A DNA stretch of 64,000 nt from Alteromonas sp. C1M14 (GCF_018860965.1 NZ_JAHKQF010000009.1:186001-250000), one strand, 5' to 3'. Numbered from the stretch's first letter, positions 44,355-53,825 are shown. Translations and numbers: made by a program. Notes: generated from the sequence alone by a model not told the origin.

Positions 44355-46382
44355 TTAAGCAGGTATTCGTCCTGCAAATTCAAGAAAGCCTTTGGCTTCG
44401 CCAGGCAATGTTACAAAGAAATCGTAACGTCCGTTGGCGTCTACTGGCATCGATACCTGCGTGCCAACTGGCAGGGCTTGTGTAAGGCGTTGCCCACTAT
44501 TCATGGTTACTGCAAATGCACTCTCTTTGGCGGTAACAAAGCAGCCTTGGGAAGAGATAGTAAGGGATAGTTTGCTGAACGTCTCTATCTGTGATTTTTC
44601 TATGCAAATGCGGCGGTGAAACCCCTCTGGTGCCATAATTTGCAGGTCATATCCTTTATCTTGGCTTTGCCAAACATCAGCATACTCACTATGTGGGGCA
44701 ATCGTGTACCGTCTGGGAATCGCCTGTGTATCTAGCCTGTCGTAAACATGAAAAACCGCCGTGCGGTCGTTCTGGTTGGCCAGCGCGAGTGATAATTTAT
44801 CCTTTTTTTCTGCCATAGTCACCGCTGTCTGGTAAAAGTTTTTACACTGGGGGCGCAGTCCTTTTTCCTGCTCTGGCCGGGTCGTTTGTTCCGGAATAAC
44901 CGGCACAGTGCGGCCGGGAAGCGCACCGGCTAAACGGGCATCAATGCGGGGGTTCGGAAAAGCCGGTAAGACAGATTTATTGGGAGAGCTAAAATCGAAA
45001 GCACTCATAAAATCGCCACATACTGCTCGTCGCCAGGGCGAAATATTGGGCTCAGCAACGCCGAAGCGTTGTTCAAGAAAGCGGATCACTGAAGTATGAT
45101 CCATGACATCCGAGCAGATATAGCCGCCCCGACTCCAAGGCGAAATGACATAAGCGGGCACCCGGGGACCAAGACCATAAGGGTTACCCATTAAGTCATC
45201 ACGCTCCAGTTTTTTGTCGGCAATAGAAAAATGCAGATGATATTCACCATCAGTAGCAACCTGCGAAGTACCCGCAAAGCTACCGTCTGCCTTCATTGAT
45301 GGAGGGGCGGGCGGCGGCATGTGATCGAAAAAACCATCATTTTCATCGAACATAATGAATAATGCGGTTTTAGACCACACATCCGGGTTCGCTGTCAGAG
45401 CGTCGAGTACGTCGGCAATGTAGGCGGCTCCCTGCGCCGGGCTGGAAGGCCCCGGATGCTCAGACCCTTCTGCAGTTGCAATGATGTACGATACCTGGGG
45501 CAGCGAATCCTTGCGGGCATCTTCCCGTAATTTGTCCAGCCCGCGGGTAGTTAGCGCCCGTTTGGCTAATTCGGTGTCACTGTCGGGTGTGTCAACGAAG
45601 GAATCCTGAAAAGCTTTAAAGCCCACCAATGGGTTGTCTGTGAAGTTATCCGCCATGTCCTGGTAAATGGTCCAGTCGATACCCGCTTCCTGCAGCCGCT
45701 CAACATAGGTTGTCCACAAATAGGGTTCAGGGTACCCCCCTTTTTCCGGCATGTTGTCATGGGAGTTGCCAATTGCCGGGCCGCCTTGTGTGGCATTGCC
45801 ATCATTGGTGCCCGACCATAAAAACAAACGGTTTGTGTTGGTGCCGGTTTGTGATGAGCAGTGGTAAGCATCACACAAGGTGAACGCTTCAGCCAAGGCA
45901 AACTGAAACGGTATATCGTCTCGTTCATAGTAGCCCATTGCATGTAGATATTTGGCGTCCGGCCAGTGGCTCATGCGGCCGTGATCCCAAGCGTCCTGGG
46001 CGTCAGGCCAAGAGTGCGGTGTGCCGTCTACGCGCATATGGGCAAAATTCTGTCGGGTATTTAACGGAAATGGTGCAATCCATTCAGGCCCTTCACGGGT
46101 GGTATTATGTTGTAGAAACACATCTCTGTTCTGTTGTTTTTCCGTCGTTTTTGCCGGTGCGGGGTAGGGATCTGAAAAACCACGCACGCCACAGAAGGTA
46201 CCAAAGTAATGATCAAATGACCGGTTCTCCTGCATCAGGATCACAACATGTTCCACATCGTTTATCGTGCCGGTTTTAACACTCGCCGGAATAGCAAGCG
46301 CTCTGGCGATGGAAGGAAATGCAGCAAACAGCCCAGAAGCTCCGGCTGCAGCAAGAAACTGACGACGATTAATATCGGCCAT
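44355..46382 (-). CDS. phosphocholine-specific phospholipase C, Tat-exported
   Basis: About 675 residues from ATG 46382 (AAGG seven bases upstream). Tat signal 'NRRQFLAAAGASGLFAAFPS'; catalytic phosphoesterase domain with 'VILMQENRSFDHYFGTF', 'TPHSWPDAQDAWDHGRM', 'ALFIMFDENDGFFDHMPPP' and 'GPRVPAYVISPWSRGG'; then two C-terminal beta domains typical of Pseudomonas PlcH/PlcN ('LALANQNDRTAVFHVYD', 'LTQALPVGTQVSMPVDANGRYDF'). It hydrolyses phosphatidylcholine or sphingomyelin to diacylglycerol or ceramide plus phosphocholine. It sits downstream of a TonB receptor and upstream of a HAD phosphatase. Confidence 0.93.
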   Translation of the reverse strand: MADINRRQFLAAAGASGLFAAFPSIARALAIPASVKTGTINDVEHVVILMQENRSFDHYFGTFCGVRGFSDPYPAPAKTTEKQQNRDVFLQHNTTREGPEWIAPFPLNTRQNFAHMRVDGTPHSWPDAQDAWDHGRMSHWPDAKYLHAMGYYERDDIPFQFALAEAFTLCDAYHCSSQTGTNTNRLFLWSGTNDGNATQGGPAIGNSHDNMPEKGGYPEPYLWTTYVERLQEAGIDWTIYQDMADNFTDNPLVGFKAFQDSFVDTPDSDTELAKRALTTRGLDKLREDARKDSLPQVSYIIATAEGSEHPGPSSPAQGAAYIADVLDALTANPDVWSKTALFIMFDENDGFFDHMPPPAPPSMKADGSFAGTSQVATDGEYHLHFSIADKKLERDDLMGNPYGLGPRVPAYVISPWSRGGYICSDVMDHTSVIRFLEQRFGVAEPNISPWRRAVCGDFMSAFDFSSPNKSVLPAFPNPRIDARLAGALPGRTVPVIPEQTTRPEQEKGLRPQCKNFYQTAVTMAEKKDKLSLALANQNDRTAVFHVYDRLDTQAIPRRYTIAPHSEYADVWQSQDKGYDLQIMAPEGFHRRICIEKSQIETFSKLSLTISSQGCFVTAKESAFAVTMNSGQRLTQALPVGTQVSMPVDANGRYDFFVTLPGEAKGFLEFAGRIPA

Positions 46383-46443
46383 TTGACACCTTAAATGTAT
46401 TTGCGAAAAAACACTCCCCATGGGGAGATTGGGGGAATAATAG

Positions 46444-46477
46444 CCGGGCGGTGTTACGATATGGTTTAACCGCCCGG
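46444..46477 (-). terminator. hairpin between receptor and phospholipase genes (attenuator candidate)
   Basis: CCGGGCGGT (46444-46452) pairs perfectly with ACCGCCCGG (46469-46477), 17 bp past the receptor stop. There is no T-run, so it may stabilise mRNA or reduce read-through rather than stop it. Confidence 0.45.
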
Positions 46478-46493
46478 TAAATACGCCAAATGA

Positions 46494-48827
46494 TTAGAAA
46501 TCAGCGCCCACTGTCAGCGTGACGGTACGTGGAGAGCCGGGATAAACACTATCAGTGCCGATCCCCAGTATGTACTCACGATCCAGCAGATTGTTAACGT
46601 TCAGACGAACATGCACTTCCTTTATTTGCGGAGCTACGTCCATTACGTCTAGACCGATATAGGCATCAACCACCTCGTAGGCAGGCGCTGTGGCCGAGTT
46701 TTCAAAGTTGATGTAACGATCGCCAATATGGCGCAGCGATAAACCTGTGCTCATCAATTCGCTCTTGTAATCCGCTGCTAGGGTGAAAAAGGTTTGTGGC
46801 CCACCGTAAACCTGATTGCCGGCAACAATGCCTGAATCGGCATCTAGGCCTGCATCACCGGTACCTAGATATTCAGAGTCATCGAAAGTATACGAACCCG
46901 TCAGGCGGATAGCGCCGGTTAGCTGATAAGACGCCAGCAACTCCACACCGCGGCTTTTCTGGCCACCCGCATTGATATAAGTGCCGTCGACTTCTTCTTT
47001 ATAATCTATGCCTGCAAGCACTGTCGTGTCGAGTTCAATAATACGGTTGTCGAAGTTGATGTCGTAGAACGTAACCGCGGCTTTGAAATCACGGTTATCG
47101 AAACGGAAACCCAGCTCAATGTTATCAGAGGTTTCTGGATCGATTGTGCCTAGCTCGTTGTTCGACAAACCCGAATCGATAATACTTGGAGTAATCGACT
47201 TATAGTTTTCTGAATAGCCGGCAAACACTTCCAGACCTTCAAGTGGCGTAGTGTAAGTGGCACCGACATACAGTAGCGGATCAGAAGTATTGTCCAGCTG
47301 ACCTATGCGATCGTCGTTGTAGAAATGCTCGACCGTGGTATCCAGCTGAAATTGCTTCACACCCACACTGGCCGTTAACGGGCCAACTTCCAGGTTTTCC
47401 TGAATGTAATACATCAGCTCTTTGGTGTTCGATTCGGTTTTATACTGCACCCAGTATGGTGTTCCACTAAATTCGATGCTGGTTTCAGGGTTATTGATCA
47501 GATGCCATTTACGCGTCACATCGGCATCGTAGTTTTCGTACCAGAAACCGGCACGCAGTGTGTGCGACACGTCACCTGTGGTAAAGGCGTAAGAGACATC
47601 ACCGGTCAGGCCATAGCGACGATTAGAGTAATTTGATGTGCGATAAGAGCTAACTGGCTCCACATTACCTTCGTAGCAGTTAGGATCCTGGGCAGCATCC
47701 AGACCAAAACGGCCTGCACAGCCATCAATCAGGGTACCCGCTGTGGTGGTTCCCGCGTTGACGTAGTAGATATCGTCGCCTTCGTAGTCGCCATAAAGGG
47801 TGTCACCAGACAGCTCAGCTTCCAGCGTACCGTCGCCATCCACATCGGTCACATAAGGCGGGATCCAGTCGCCACGTCCATCCATTCGGTGGAAATAAGC
47901 AGCGGTGTTAAAGGCGAAATCACCGAAATCTTTATCCAGCTTCAGGCTATAGAACTTGTTTTCACGCAGTGCGCGCCAGCCTTCACGGTTATTTTCGTCA
48001 AGACTGGGAATACCGGTCCAGTTGGAATGAAGCGCGTCATGACGAGGATTTTCGTAATACTGTTCAAGTGATACATACTCGTATTCATTTTCATTCGAAT
48101 CATTGAACGTTGCGAATGCGGTGAGGTTGTAGCCGTTGATTTCAGAAATCAGTTTACCGGTCAGGTAGTCTTTCTCTGTGGTCGCAGCATTGTCCCATAC
48201 GTCTTTGTTTTCAGCCGACGAGCCACTGATGAAGAAATACGTATTCTCCATAATTTCACCCGAATCGTAGCGAAAGCGGTATTTGCTCGCATCCTGATCA
48301 CCGGCCAAGTAATACACGCTGATGTTTTCTTCTGTCATCGGGTCACTGGTAATAAAGTTCAGCGTACCGCCGAGCGCTTCATTTGAGCGCGCGCTAATAT
48401 CTGCGGTGCCTTGGCTCACTTCTACGGTTTCCAGATCGAATACGTCGATAAACTTGTTGGCTTTACTACCGCCGCCGTAACCCGAACCACCGTTTGGCAA
48501 GCCATCCAATGTGGTACCAATTTGGCCATTGCTCGTATTGAAGCCGCGCATGCGGATGTTAGTCATCCAATCAGAAGAACCAAAAGTGTCGGCTTCCTGA
48601 ACGATAACCCCGGGTAATTCCTGCACCACCGTGTTGACTGAGGCGTTAGCAGGACGGCGGGAAATCATGTCCATTGATACGGTATTAGAAGCAAAGGTCT
48701 GCTTCTGGCCAATAACCACAATCTTTTCAGTTTGTGATTTTTCTGATTCTGTTTCCTGAGCAACGACGGCAGAACTTGCCATGGCCAGCATGAGGGGTGA
48801 AAGGGCAAAGCAGCAAAGCGTTTTCAT
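46494..48827 (-). CDS. TonB-dependent receptor (non-siderophore type)
   Basis: 777 residues with a signal peptide ('MASSAVVAQETESE'). Plug domain with 'PGVIVQEADTFGSSDWMTNIRMRGFN' and 'VEVSQGTADISARSNEALGGTLNFI', then a barrel ending in an aromatic residue (TVGADF). This plug style is that of receptors for carbohydrates, lipids or phosphate esters rather than iron chelates (family tendency). It is the first gene of a receptor-phospholipase-phosphatase transcript; a direct-repeat operator and a DeoR regulator lie immediately upstream, and no Fur box is seen. Confidence 0.9.
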   Translation of the reverse strand: MKTLCCFALSPLMLAMASSAVVAQETESEKSQTEKIVVIGQKQTFASNTVSMDMISRRPANASVNTVVQELPGVIVQEADTFGSSDWMTNIRMRGFNTSNGQIGTTLDGLPNGGSGYGGGSKANKFIDVFDLETVEVSQGTADISARSNEALGGTLNFITSDPMTEENISVYYLAGDQDASKYRFRYDSGEIMENTYFFISGSSAENKDVWDNAATTEKDYLTGKLISEINGYNLTAFATFNDSNENEYEYVSLEQYYENPRHDALHSNWTGIPSLDENNREGWRALRENKFYSLKLDKDFGDFAFNTAAYFHRMDGRGDWIPPYVTDVDGDGTLEAELSGDTLYGDYEGDDIYYVNAGTTTAGTLIDGCAGRFGLDAAQDPNCYEGNVEPVSSYRTSNYSNRRYGLTGDVSYAFTTGDVSHTLRAGFWYENYDADVTRKWHLINNPETSIEFSGTPYWVQYKTESNTKELMYYIQENLEVGPLTASVGVKQFQLDTTVEHFYNDDRIGQLDNTSDPLLYVGATYTTPLEGLEVFAGYSENYKSITPSIIDSGLSNNELGTIDPETSDNIELGFRFDNRDFKAAVTFYDINFDNRIIELDTTVLAGIDYKEEVDGTYINAGGQKSRGVELLASYQLTGAIRLTGSYTFDDSEYLGTGDAGLDADSGIVAGNQVYGGPQTFFTLAADYKSELMSTGLSLRHIGDRYINFENSATAPAYEVVDAYIGLDVMDVAPQIKEVHVRLNVNNLLDREYILGIGTDSVYPGSPRTVTLTVGADF

Positions 48828-48913
48828 TTCGTTTCCTTGTGAATAGTTTTACGTGTGATTTTTTGTTTGCGAGGACAATGCCCCCTTAAAGACCAGGTCA
48901 GCGTAGAGGTAAA

Positions 48914-48950
48914 ATGTGACACTTTGTGTGAAATGATGTGACATTTTGTT
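48914..48950. promoter_or_regulatory. direct-repeat operator candidate between receptor and DeoR regulator
   Basis: ATGTGACACTTTGTG (48914-48928) and ATGTGACATTTTGTT (48936-48950) are near-identical direct repeats 22 bp apart, two helical turns. They lie in the divergent intergenic region, 75-90 bp from both starts. DeoR/GlpR regulators commonly bind such repeats, and the neighbouring gene encodes one. Confidence 0.5.
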
Positions 48951-49024
48951 GATTTATGTGGTTTTTGCTTGAGCGGTATCAGGATGTGGATATACTTAGT
49001 TGCACTAGAAAGCGAGGTATGAAG

Positions 49025-49783
49025 ATGACAGACAGACAAACAGGGATCCTGGAATTAGTAGAATTACACCGCTCAATGTCGGTATCAGCACTCTCCAGAC
49101 AGTTTGCGGTTTCTGAAGAAACTATCCGGCGTGATATTAAGCTGCTGGAGTCTGCCGGTCGGGTGGAAAAAATTCACGGCGGCGTGCGATTACCGGCTAC
49201 GCAGCTAGAACCTCCTTACTGGCAGCGTGTGAATCGCAGTGGCAAAGTTAAAAAAATAATTGGCCTTAAAGCGGCGGACATGGTGGAAAAAGGCATGACC
49301 ATTTTCATCGATAGTGGTACCACCAGTTTATGGCTGGCAAAGGCCCTCACCACCACGAAAAACTTAACCGTGATCACCAATTCACTGGAGGTGGCGGGAG
49401 AAATCGCCGGTAAACCCAACTGTAAGCTTGTTGTTGTGGGCGGTGTCATTGATATGGATTACCGAGCGGCGTTCGGCATAGAAGCCATCATGCAGGCTCA
49501 GCGCTACGTTCCCGACTTGCTATTTCTCTCTGCCGGCGGCATTTGTGCAAACCACGGATGGATGGATTTCAATAGCGATGAAGCGGATTTTAAACGCGCA
49601 CTGCTGTTGCTGGCAAAGCACAGTGTTGTGATCGCAGACTCCAGTAAATTTGATAGCGCTGGCACTGTGCAGTTTGCGTCGCTGGCGCAAATCGATACGT
49701 TGGTTTGTGAGCAAATGCCGGGGGATTCACTAAAAAGTGCACTGAATGAGGCCAATGTAACCCTTATCCAAGCAGATAATTGA
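49025..49783 (+). CDS. DeoR/GlpR-family transcriptional regulator
   Basis: 252 residues from ATG 49025 (GAGG eight bases upstream; earlier in-frame starts have no site). The HTH is 'MSVSALSRQFAVSEETIRRDIKLLE'. The DeoRC sensor has 'FIDSGTTSLWLAKALTTTKNLTVITNS' and 'LSAGGIC', the sugar-phosphate-sensing pattern. It is divergent from the receptor-phospholipase-phosphatase transcript and 70 bp before the transporter, so it likely controls both; its ligand may be glycerol phosphate or a headgroup phosphate (inference). Confidence 0.9.
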   Translation: MTDRQTGILELVELHRSMSVSALSRQFAVSEETIRRDIKLLESAGRVEKIHGGVRLPATQLEPPYWQRVNRSGKVKKIIGLKAADMVEKGMTIFIDSGTTSLWLAKALTTTKNLTVITNSLEVAGEIAGKPNCKLVVVGGVIDMDYRAAFGIEAIMQAQRYVPDLLFLSAGGICANHGWMDFNSDEADFKRALLLLAKHSVVIADSSKFDSAGTVQFASLAQIDTLVCEQMPGDSLKSALNEANVTLIQADN

Positions 49784-49853
49784 CGCGTTGCATAAATTGT
49801 TCATATTCGGCCGCTAACATGGCGCTCACAATTCGTTATCGAGTATCTCAACC

Positions 49854-51161
49854 ATGTTATTGCAAAGCCTGAAGCGCTTAGACAAGGAACGTTTGCTTTT
49901 CATCATCAGTGCATCTCTAGCTGCCTTTTCAACTTACTTCTGTATGTATGCCTTTCGAAAGCCCTTTGCTGTAGCCAGCTATGAACAGGCTGAAGGCATA
50001 CTCGGACTCGACTTCAAAAGTGCACTCATCATTGCACAGGTTTTGGGCTACGCCCTGTCAAAATTTATTGGTATCAAAGTCATTGCTGAAATGACGGCAG
50101 CAAACCGTAGTCGAGCCATTCTCATGCTAGTCATGACCTCGCAAATTGCGTTAGTTGCTTTTGCCCTGTTACCTCATAACGGCAAACTGGTGGCGCTGTT
50201 TTTTAACGGTTTGCCGCTGGGGATGATTTGGGGGCTGGTATTTAGCTTTCTGGAAGGGCGACGAACCACCGAAATCCTTGCTGCTATTTTGTCTGTGAGC
50301 TTTATTGTTTCTTCCGGGATTGTAAAATCGGTGGGGTTATATCTCATGCTATACATGGATGTGAGTGAGTACTGGATGCCGGCCGCAACTGGCGCCTTGT
50401 TTACGCTGCCACTTTTTCTGTCAGTACGCTGGCTCGCGGCTACGCCGCCACCGTCAACACAAGATATTATAGTACGGCGCGCCCGCGAGCCTATGAATCG
50501 CAACGATCGGGTGCTATTCATTGGCCGTTACTTCAGCGGACTGTTATGCCTCACCATTGCTTATATGTTGCTGTCTTCCCTACGGGATTTCAGTGATAAC
50601 TTTGCTGCCGAAATCTGGCAACATTTAGGGTATGGTGATGCCCCCGGCATTTTTGCCCTATCTTCAGTATATGTTTCCGTTGTGGTTCTGGCGCTGTTGG
50701 GCGCAGTGATGTGGATAAAAAACCATTTTCGTGCGTTGATGGTTAATCATTTTATCGTTGTCGTCGGGTTCGCGGGAATGGGTATAAGCTCGCTACTGTT
50801 TCAATTGAACGCGATCTCAGGTCTTAGCTGGATGATTTCCCTCACAAGCTGCATCTATCTGGCTTATGTACCGTTTAACTGCATTATCTTTGAGCGTCTG
50901 GTGTCTCTCGTTACTGTACGTGCTAACGCCGGGTTTCTGATCTACATAGCTGATGCTGCTGGCTACGCTGGCGGTGTAGCCATACTGCTATTTAAAAGCA
51001 GCTTTGACGGAGATATGAGCTGGATGGGCTTTCTCATTGATAGCAGCTATTTTGTATCGGTATCTGGAATGATGCTAGTTGCTGTGGCAGCCGCATATTT
51101 TCGCCGTCAGTTTATTCGCTCGTCGCGATCAGCCCAGCAAGAATTACCACAACTTTCTTAA
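49854..51161 (+). CDS. MFS-like transporter of the DUF5690 family
   Basis: 435 residues, about 12 TM helices. The opening 'AAFSTYFCMYAFRKPFAVAS' and 'IIAQVLGYALSKFIGIKVI', with 'NGLPLGMIWGLVFSFLEGRRTTEILAA', are DUF5690 signatures. The MYAFRKPF element resembles the RK motif of organophosphate:phosphate antiporters (GlpT/UhpT), making import of a phosphorylated headgroup or glycerol phosphate plausible. It is in line with the DeoR gene and opposite a phospholipase locus. Confidence 0.85.
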   Translation: MLLQSLKRLDKERLLFIISASLAAFSTYFCMYAFRKPFAVASYEQAEGILGLDFKSALIIAQVLGYALSKFIGIKVIAEMTAANRSRAILMLVMTSQIALVAFALLPHNGKLVALFFNGLPLGMIWGLVFSFLEGRRTTEILAAILSVSFIVSSGIVKSVGLYLMLYMDVSEYWMPAATGALFTLPLFLSVRWLAATPPPSTQDIIVRRAREPMNRNDRVLFIGRYFSGLLCLTIAYMLLSSLRDFSDNFAAEIWQHLGYGDAPGIFALSSVYVSVVVLALLGAVMWIKNHFRALMVNHFIVVVGFAGMGISSLLFQLNAISGLSWMISLTSCIYLAYVPFNCIIFERLVSLVTVRANAGFLIYIADAAGYAGGVAILLFKSSFDGDMSWMGFLIDSSYFVSVSGMMLVAVAAAYFRRQFIRSSRSAQQELPQLS

Positions 51162-51223
51162 ACTGAATATGAGAGGCAAGCAGTCGTAACGCCACAACGT
51201 AGTGGGTAAAAACATTTAAATAA

Positions 51224-53344
51224 TTAGACGCGCCCCTGGGTTATTTTTAATAGCTCAGCCGCCGCTTGGGCATCTGATAATGCGCGGTGATGCTGCTCCA
51301 TTGCTATATCAAAATGATGGGTTAAAGCAGCCAATGAATAGGACGACAAGCCCGGAAAATGTTTGCGACTTTCTCGTACCGTACATAGCTTTGGACGACG
51401 ATAGCTTTGTTCAAGGCGCGAAAATTCCTGTCGAACAAAGCCATAATCAAAATTCACATTATGGGCTACGAAAACACAATCTTGGGTAAACCTATCGATG
51501 GCATCAGCTACCTGTTCAAATACAGGCGCATCAGCCACCATAGCATTAGTGATGCCGGTTAAACGGGTAATCGCCCCCGGGATTGCTCGCTGTGGATTAA
51601 TCAGCGATTGCCACTTATCTACCACTTCACCATTGACTAATTTCACCATGCCTATTTCAGTGATACGGTGATATTGGTTATTTCCCCCGGTGGTTTCAAT
51701 ATCCACAACCACATAAGGCTGATTGGGATCCCGATACCAATTAACCTGAGTTATCTGCACATCAAACCCTGCTTGTCGAAGCTTTTGAATGGTCACTAAC
51801 TGGTTACGTCTTAATTGGTCGCCCGGCGCCTTTATTTCCTCAAAGCGCAGCAGCCCTTTTTCTAGCACTAAGATATCCGGAAAGCCATCTTTTAATTGCG
51901 CAAAATCCTCAGCCATGGCCCGTAAAATGGTCGTAATCTGGCTATAGCTTGCGTAGGTAAATAGCGCTTTTATTGGCTCCATAATTTCCGGGCTCCATAA
52001 AAACAAGCTATTGCCCTGACCATAATAGCGGGTCGCATTACTGACCACGTATTGATCCATGGCTTTGTTATCACCATAGGTGTTAAATAACCCCTCTATG
52101 TCGCTGGCAAACGTGGCATAAAAGCAATTGTCTTGTAAGCTTTTAGGCCTCTGGTCGAATTCTGTGACTAAACTGTCTTTTTCATAAAGAAGAGGCCAAA
52201 ATACCAACCCGAATAAACTACGCCAAAGCCGATTTTCAGTGCGCCATGCAGCGGCGCCATGTCGCTTATACCAACCAATCACCCCTTGCTCCACCGACTG
52301 GTTCTGACTTTCGTCTAAATCAAGCTTTCGGGTAGCGCTACGCAGCATATCCGTTACCGTGCTGGTGCGTTTTTTATGGAATTTACGTAAATAAAAGTCT
52401 TCGGCAAAGGCCAACAATGTATCTGAAGCTGGGGTATCAATAATCGCCTCTAGTACCTTTTTTACCTCATCTTTTTCACCCGCTTTGTAGGCTTCTCTTA
52501 GCCATTTTTCTTTACAGTTATCTCCCGGTGCAGACTTTAAAAAGGTAAGTGCAAGTTGGCTATCAATCGCAAGCAACGCCACACCCAACTTAAAACAATA
52601 TTTTTCCGCTAGGCGCTGAGCATTCGTCGACGTCACTTTAGGTTGCGTTTCTTGACCCTTAGCCACCAGCTCGCTCTCATTTAAGTAACTAAGATCGTCA
52701 ATCCCCAAGCCGTAATAAAAGCCAGCCGCGGCATCGTCGGCAGAATCAAAATGGCTTTGTTCACCAGCCCCTTGTTCACGAGTACGCATCACGCCTAAAT
52801 CCCGCAGTGAAAACTGATTTAAGCGACCTTTGGTGTTGCCAAAATAAACAAACAATAAAAAACGCATTACGCCATCAAAACGACAATACAAGTAATCATC
52901 AACCGGCAGCTTGGTAGGCCAACCGCTATGCTGGATACAGGTAAACAAGGTATTGAGTAGTGAGGCTTTTTTCGCTGTTTTATTAACAGTCGCTTGGGGA
53001 TATTCGGCTAAGCAGCACAAAATATCCTCTTTTAACAACATGCCAGCTAAATCACGTTTCGGCGCTTCTTTCACACTACCAAACCAACCGTCATCTGTGA
53101 GTGAGTCAAGCTGCTGTCTAGGCGAAGGGATCTCTTGATAATTAAAGTGGGTGGCATTTATCACGCCATACTTTCTGTTCGCGGCACGCGCTACAATACA
53201 TTGCTTCGGTTCAGATAGGGCGCGAAAAGCGTGAATAAAAGCCCAACTGTCGTTATCCAGTAACCCACCACTACAGCCCTCAAAGAAATTAAGAAACTCG
53301 TGGAAATGATCCAAATAATATTTTTCGGGCAACACTTTACGCAT
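51224..53344 (-). CDS. FAN1-like VRR-NUC nuclease fused to a DnaQ-type 3'-5' exonuclease
   Basis: 706 residues from ATG 53344 (GAAG seven bases upstream). The N-terminal ~430 residues are FAN1-like ('PEKYYLDHFHEFLNFFE', 'AFIHAFRALSEPKQCIVAR', then a TPR-like helical part). A VRR-NUC domain follows with PD-(D/E)xK residues in 'DGFPDILVLEKGLLRFEEIK' and 'APGDQLRRNQL'. The last ~165 residues are a DEDDh exonuclease with all five residues: 'VVVDIETTG', 'AHNVNFDYGF', 'HHRALSDAQAA'. It likely repairs crosslinks or flaps, combining a structure-specific endonuclease with 3'-5' trimming. A LexA box overlaps its promoter. Confidence 0.88.
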   Translation of the reverse strand: MRKVLPEKYYLDHFHEFLNFFEGCSGGLLDNDSWAFIHAFRALSEPKQCIVARAANRKYGVINATHFNYQEIPSPRQQLDSLTDDGWFGSVKEAPKRDLAGMLLKEDILCCLAEYPQATVNKTAKKASLLNTLFTCIQHSGWPTKLPVDDYLYCRFDGVMRFLLFVYFGNTKGRLNQFSLRDLGVMRTREQGAGEQSHFDSADDAAAGFYYGLGIDDLSYLNESELVAKGQETQPKVTSTNAQRLAEKYCFKLGVALLAIDSQLALTFLKSAPGDNCKEKWLREAYKAGEKDEVKKVLEAIIDTPASDTLLAFAEDFYLRKFHKKRTSTVTDMLRSATRKLDLDESQNQSVEQGVIGWYKRHGAAAWRTENRLWRSLFGLVFWPLLYEKDSLVTEFDQRPKSLQDNCFYATFASDIEGLFNTYGDNKAMDQYVVSNATRYYGQGNSLFLWSPEIMEPIKALFTYASYSQITTILRAMAEDFAQLKDGFPDILVLEKGLLRFEEIKAPGDQLRRNQLVTIQKLRQAGFDVQITQVNWYRDPNQPYVVVDIETTGGNNQYHRITEIGMVKLVNGEVVDKWQSLINPQRAIPGAITRLTGITNAMVADAPVFEQVADAIDRFTQDCVFVAHNVNFDYGFVRQEFSRLEQSYRRPKLCTVRESRKHFPGLSSYSLAALTHHFDIAMEQHHRALSDAQAAAELLKITQGRV

Positions 53345-53360
53345 GATGATCTTCAATATA

Positions 53361-53376
53361 CTGTACACTCGAACAG
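53361..53376. promoter_or_regulatory. LexA (SOS) box upstream of the FAN1-DnaQ gene
   Basis: CTGTACACTCGAACAG is CTGT-N8-ACAG exactly, with TA before and TG after, close to the gammaproteobacterial LexA consensus TACTGT-N8-ACAGTA. It is 17 bp before the start codon of the minus-strand nuclease gene and 100 bp from the plus-strand CPXCG gene. Confidence 0.75.
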
Positions 53377-53475
53377 TGTATATTTGTACAGACCGACCAA
53401 TCAAGTTAAATTAAGAGAATCCACCTAAGGGTATTGTCCGTATTCTTAATTACCTAATGCTTATTTGGAGCCCTT

Positions 53476-53667
53476 ATGAGCCTGACTAGAACCATGTTAT
53501 TTCATTGCCCCTATTGTATGGAGCCCAACGAAATAGAAGTGGATGAAACCAGCGATATTAACGTTATGCAGGTAATCGATTGTCAGGTTTGCTGCCAACC
53601 TATTGAAATGACAGTGACTGGTGATAGCGAGAACTTAACCGTTGATGTTAAACAAGAAAATGAATAA
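53476..53667 (+). CDS. CPXCG motif-containing cysteine-rich protein
   Basis: 63 residues. Two zinc-knuckle-type cysteine pairs 'FHCPYCMEPNEIEVD' and 'IDCQVCCQPIEMTV' define this small family; function unknown, probably a zinc-ribbon adaptor. Start supported by GGAG ten bases upstream. Followed by a terminator. Confidence 0.92.
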   Translation: MSLTRTMLFHCPYCMEPNEIEVDETSDINVMQVIDCQVCCQPIEMTVTGDSENLTVDVKQENE

Positions 53668-53764
53668 TCACCCTCGGTAGCGAGATTAAAGATCCTTAAT
53701 CTACATCAATTAAATGGTGTTTGAGTTTGGCAGATGCACCAGAGTAACGTATAAATACTTCATC

Positions 53765-53791
53765 AAAAACCTGCCCCTTGGCAGGTTTTTT
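53765..53791 (+). terminator. intrinsic terminator of the CPXCG gene
   Basis: AAAACCTGCC (53766-53775) pairs with GGCAGGTTTT (53780-53789), followed by more T residues. Confidence 0.8.
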
Positions 53792-53806
53792 ACGTTTTAA
53801 CAGTTA

Positions 53807-53825
53807 GTGAAAAACAATCATTATC
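53807..53825. promoter_or_regulatory. possible Fur box upstream of the HiPIP gene
   Basis: GTGAAAAACAATCATTATC matches 14 of 19 positions of the consensus GATAATGATAATCATTATC, with the right half nearly perfect. It is 25 bp before the HiPIP start codon. Confidence 0.35.
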
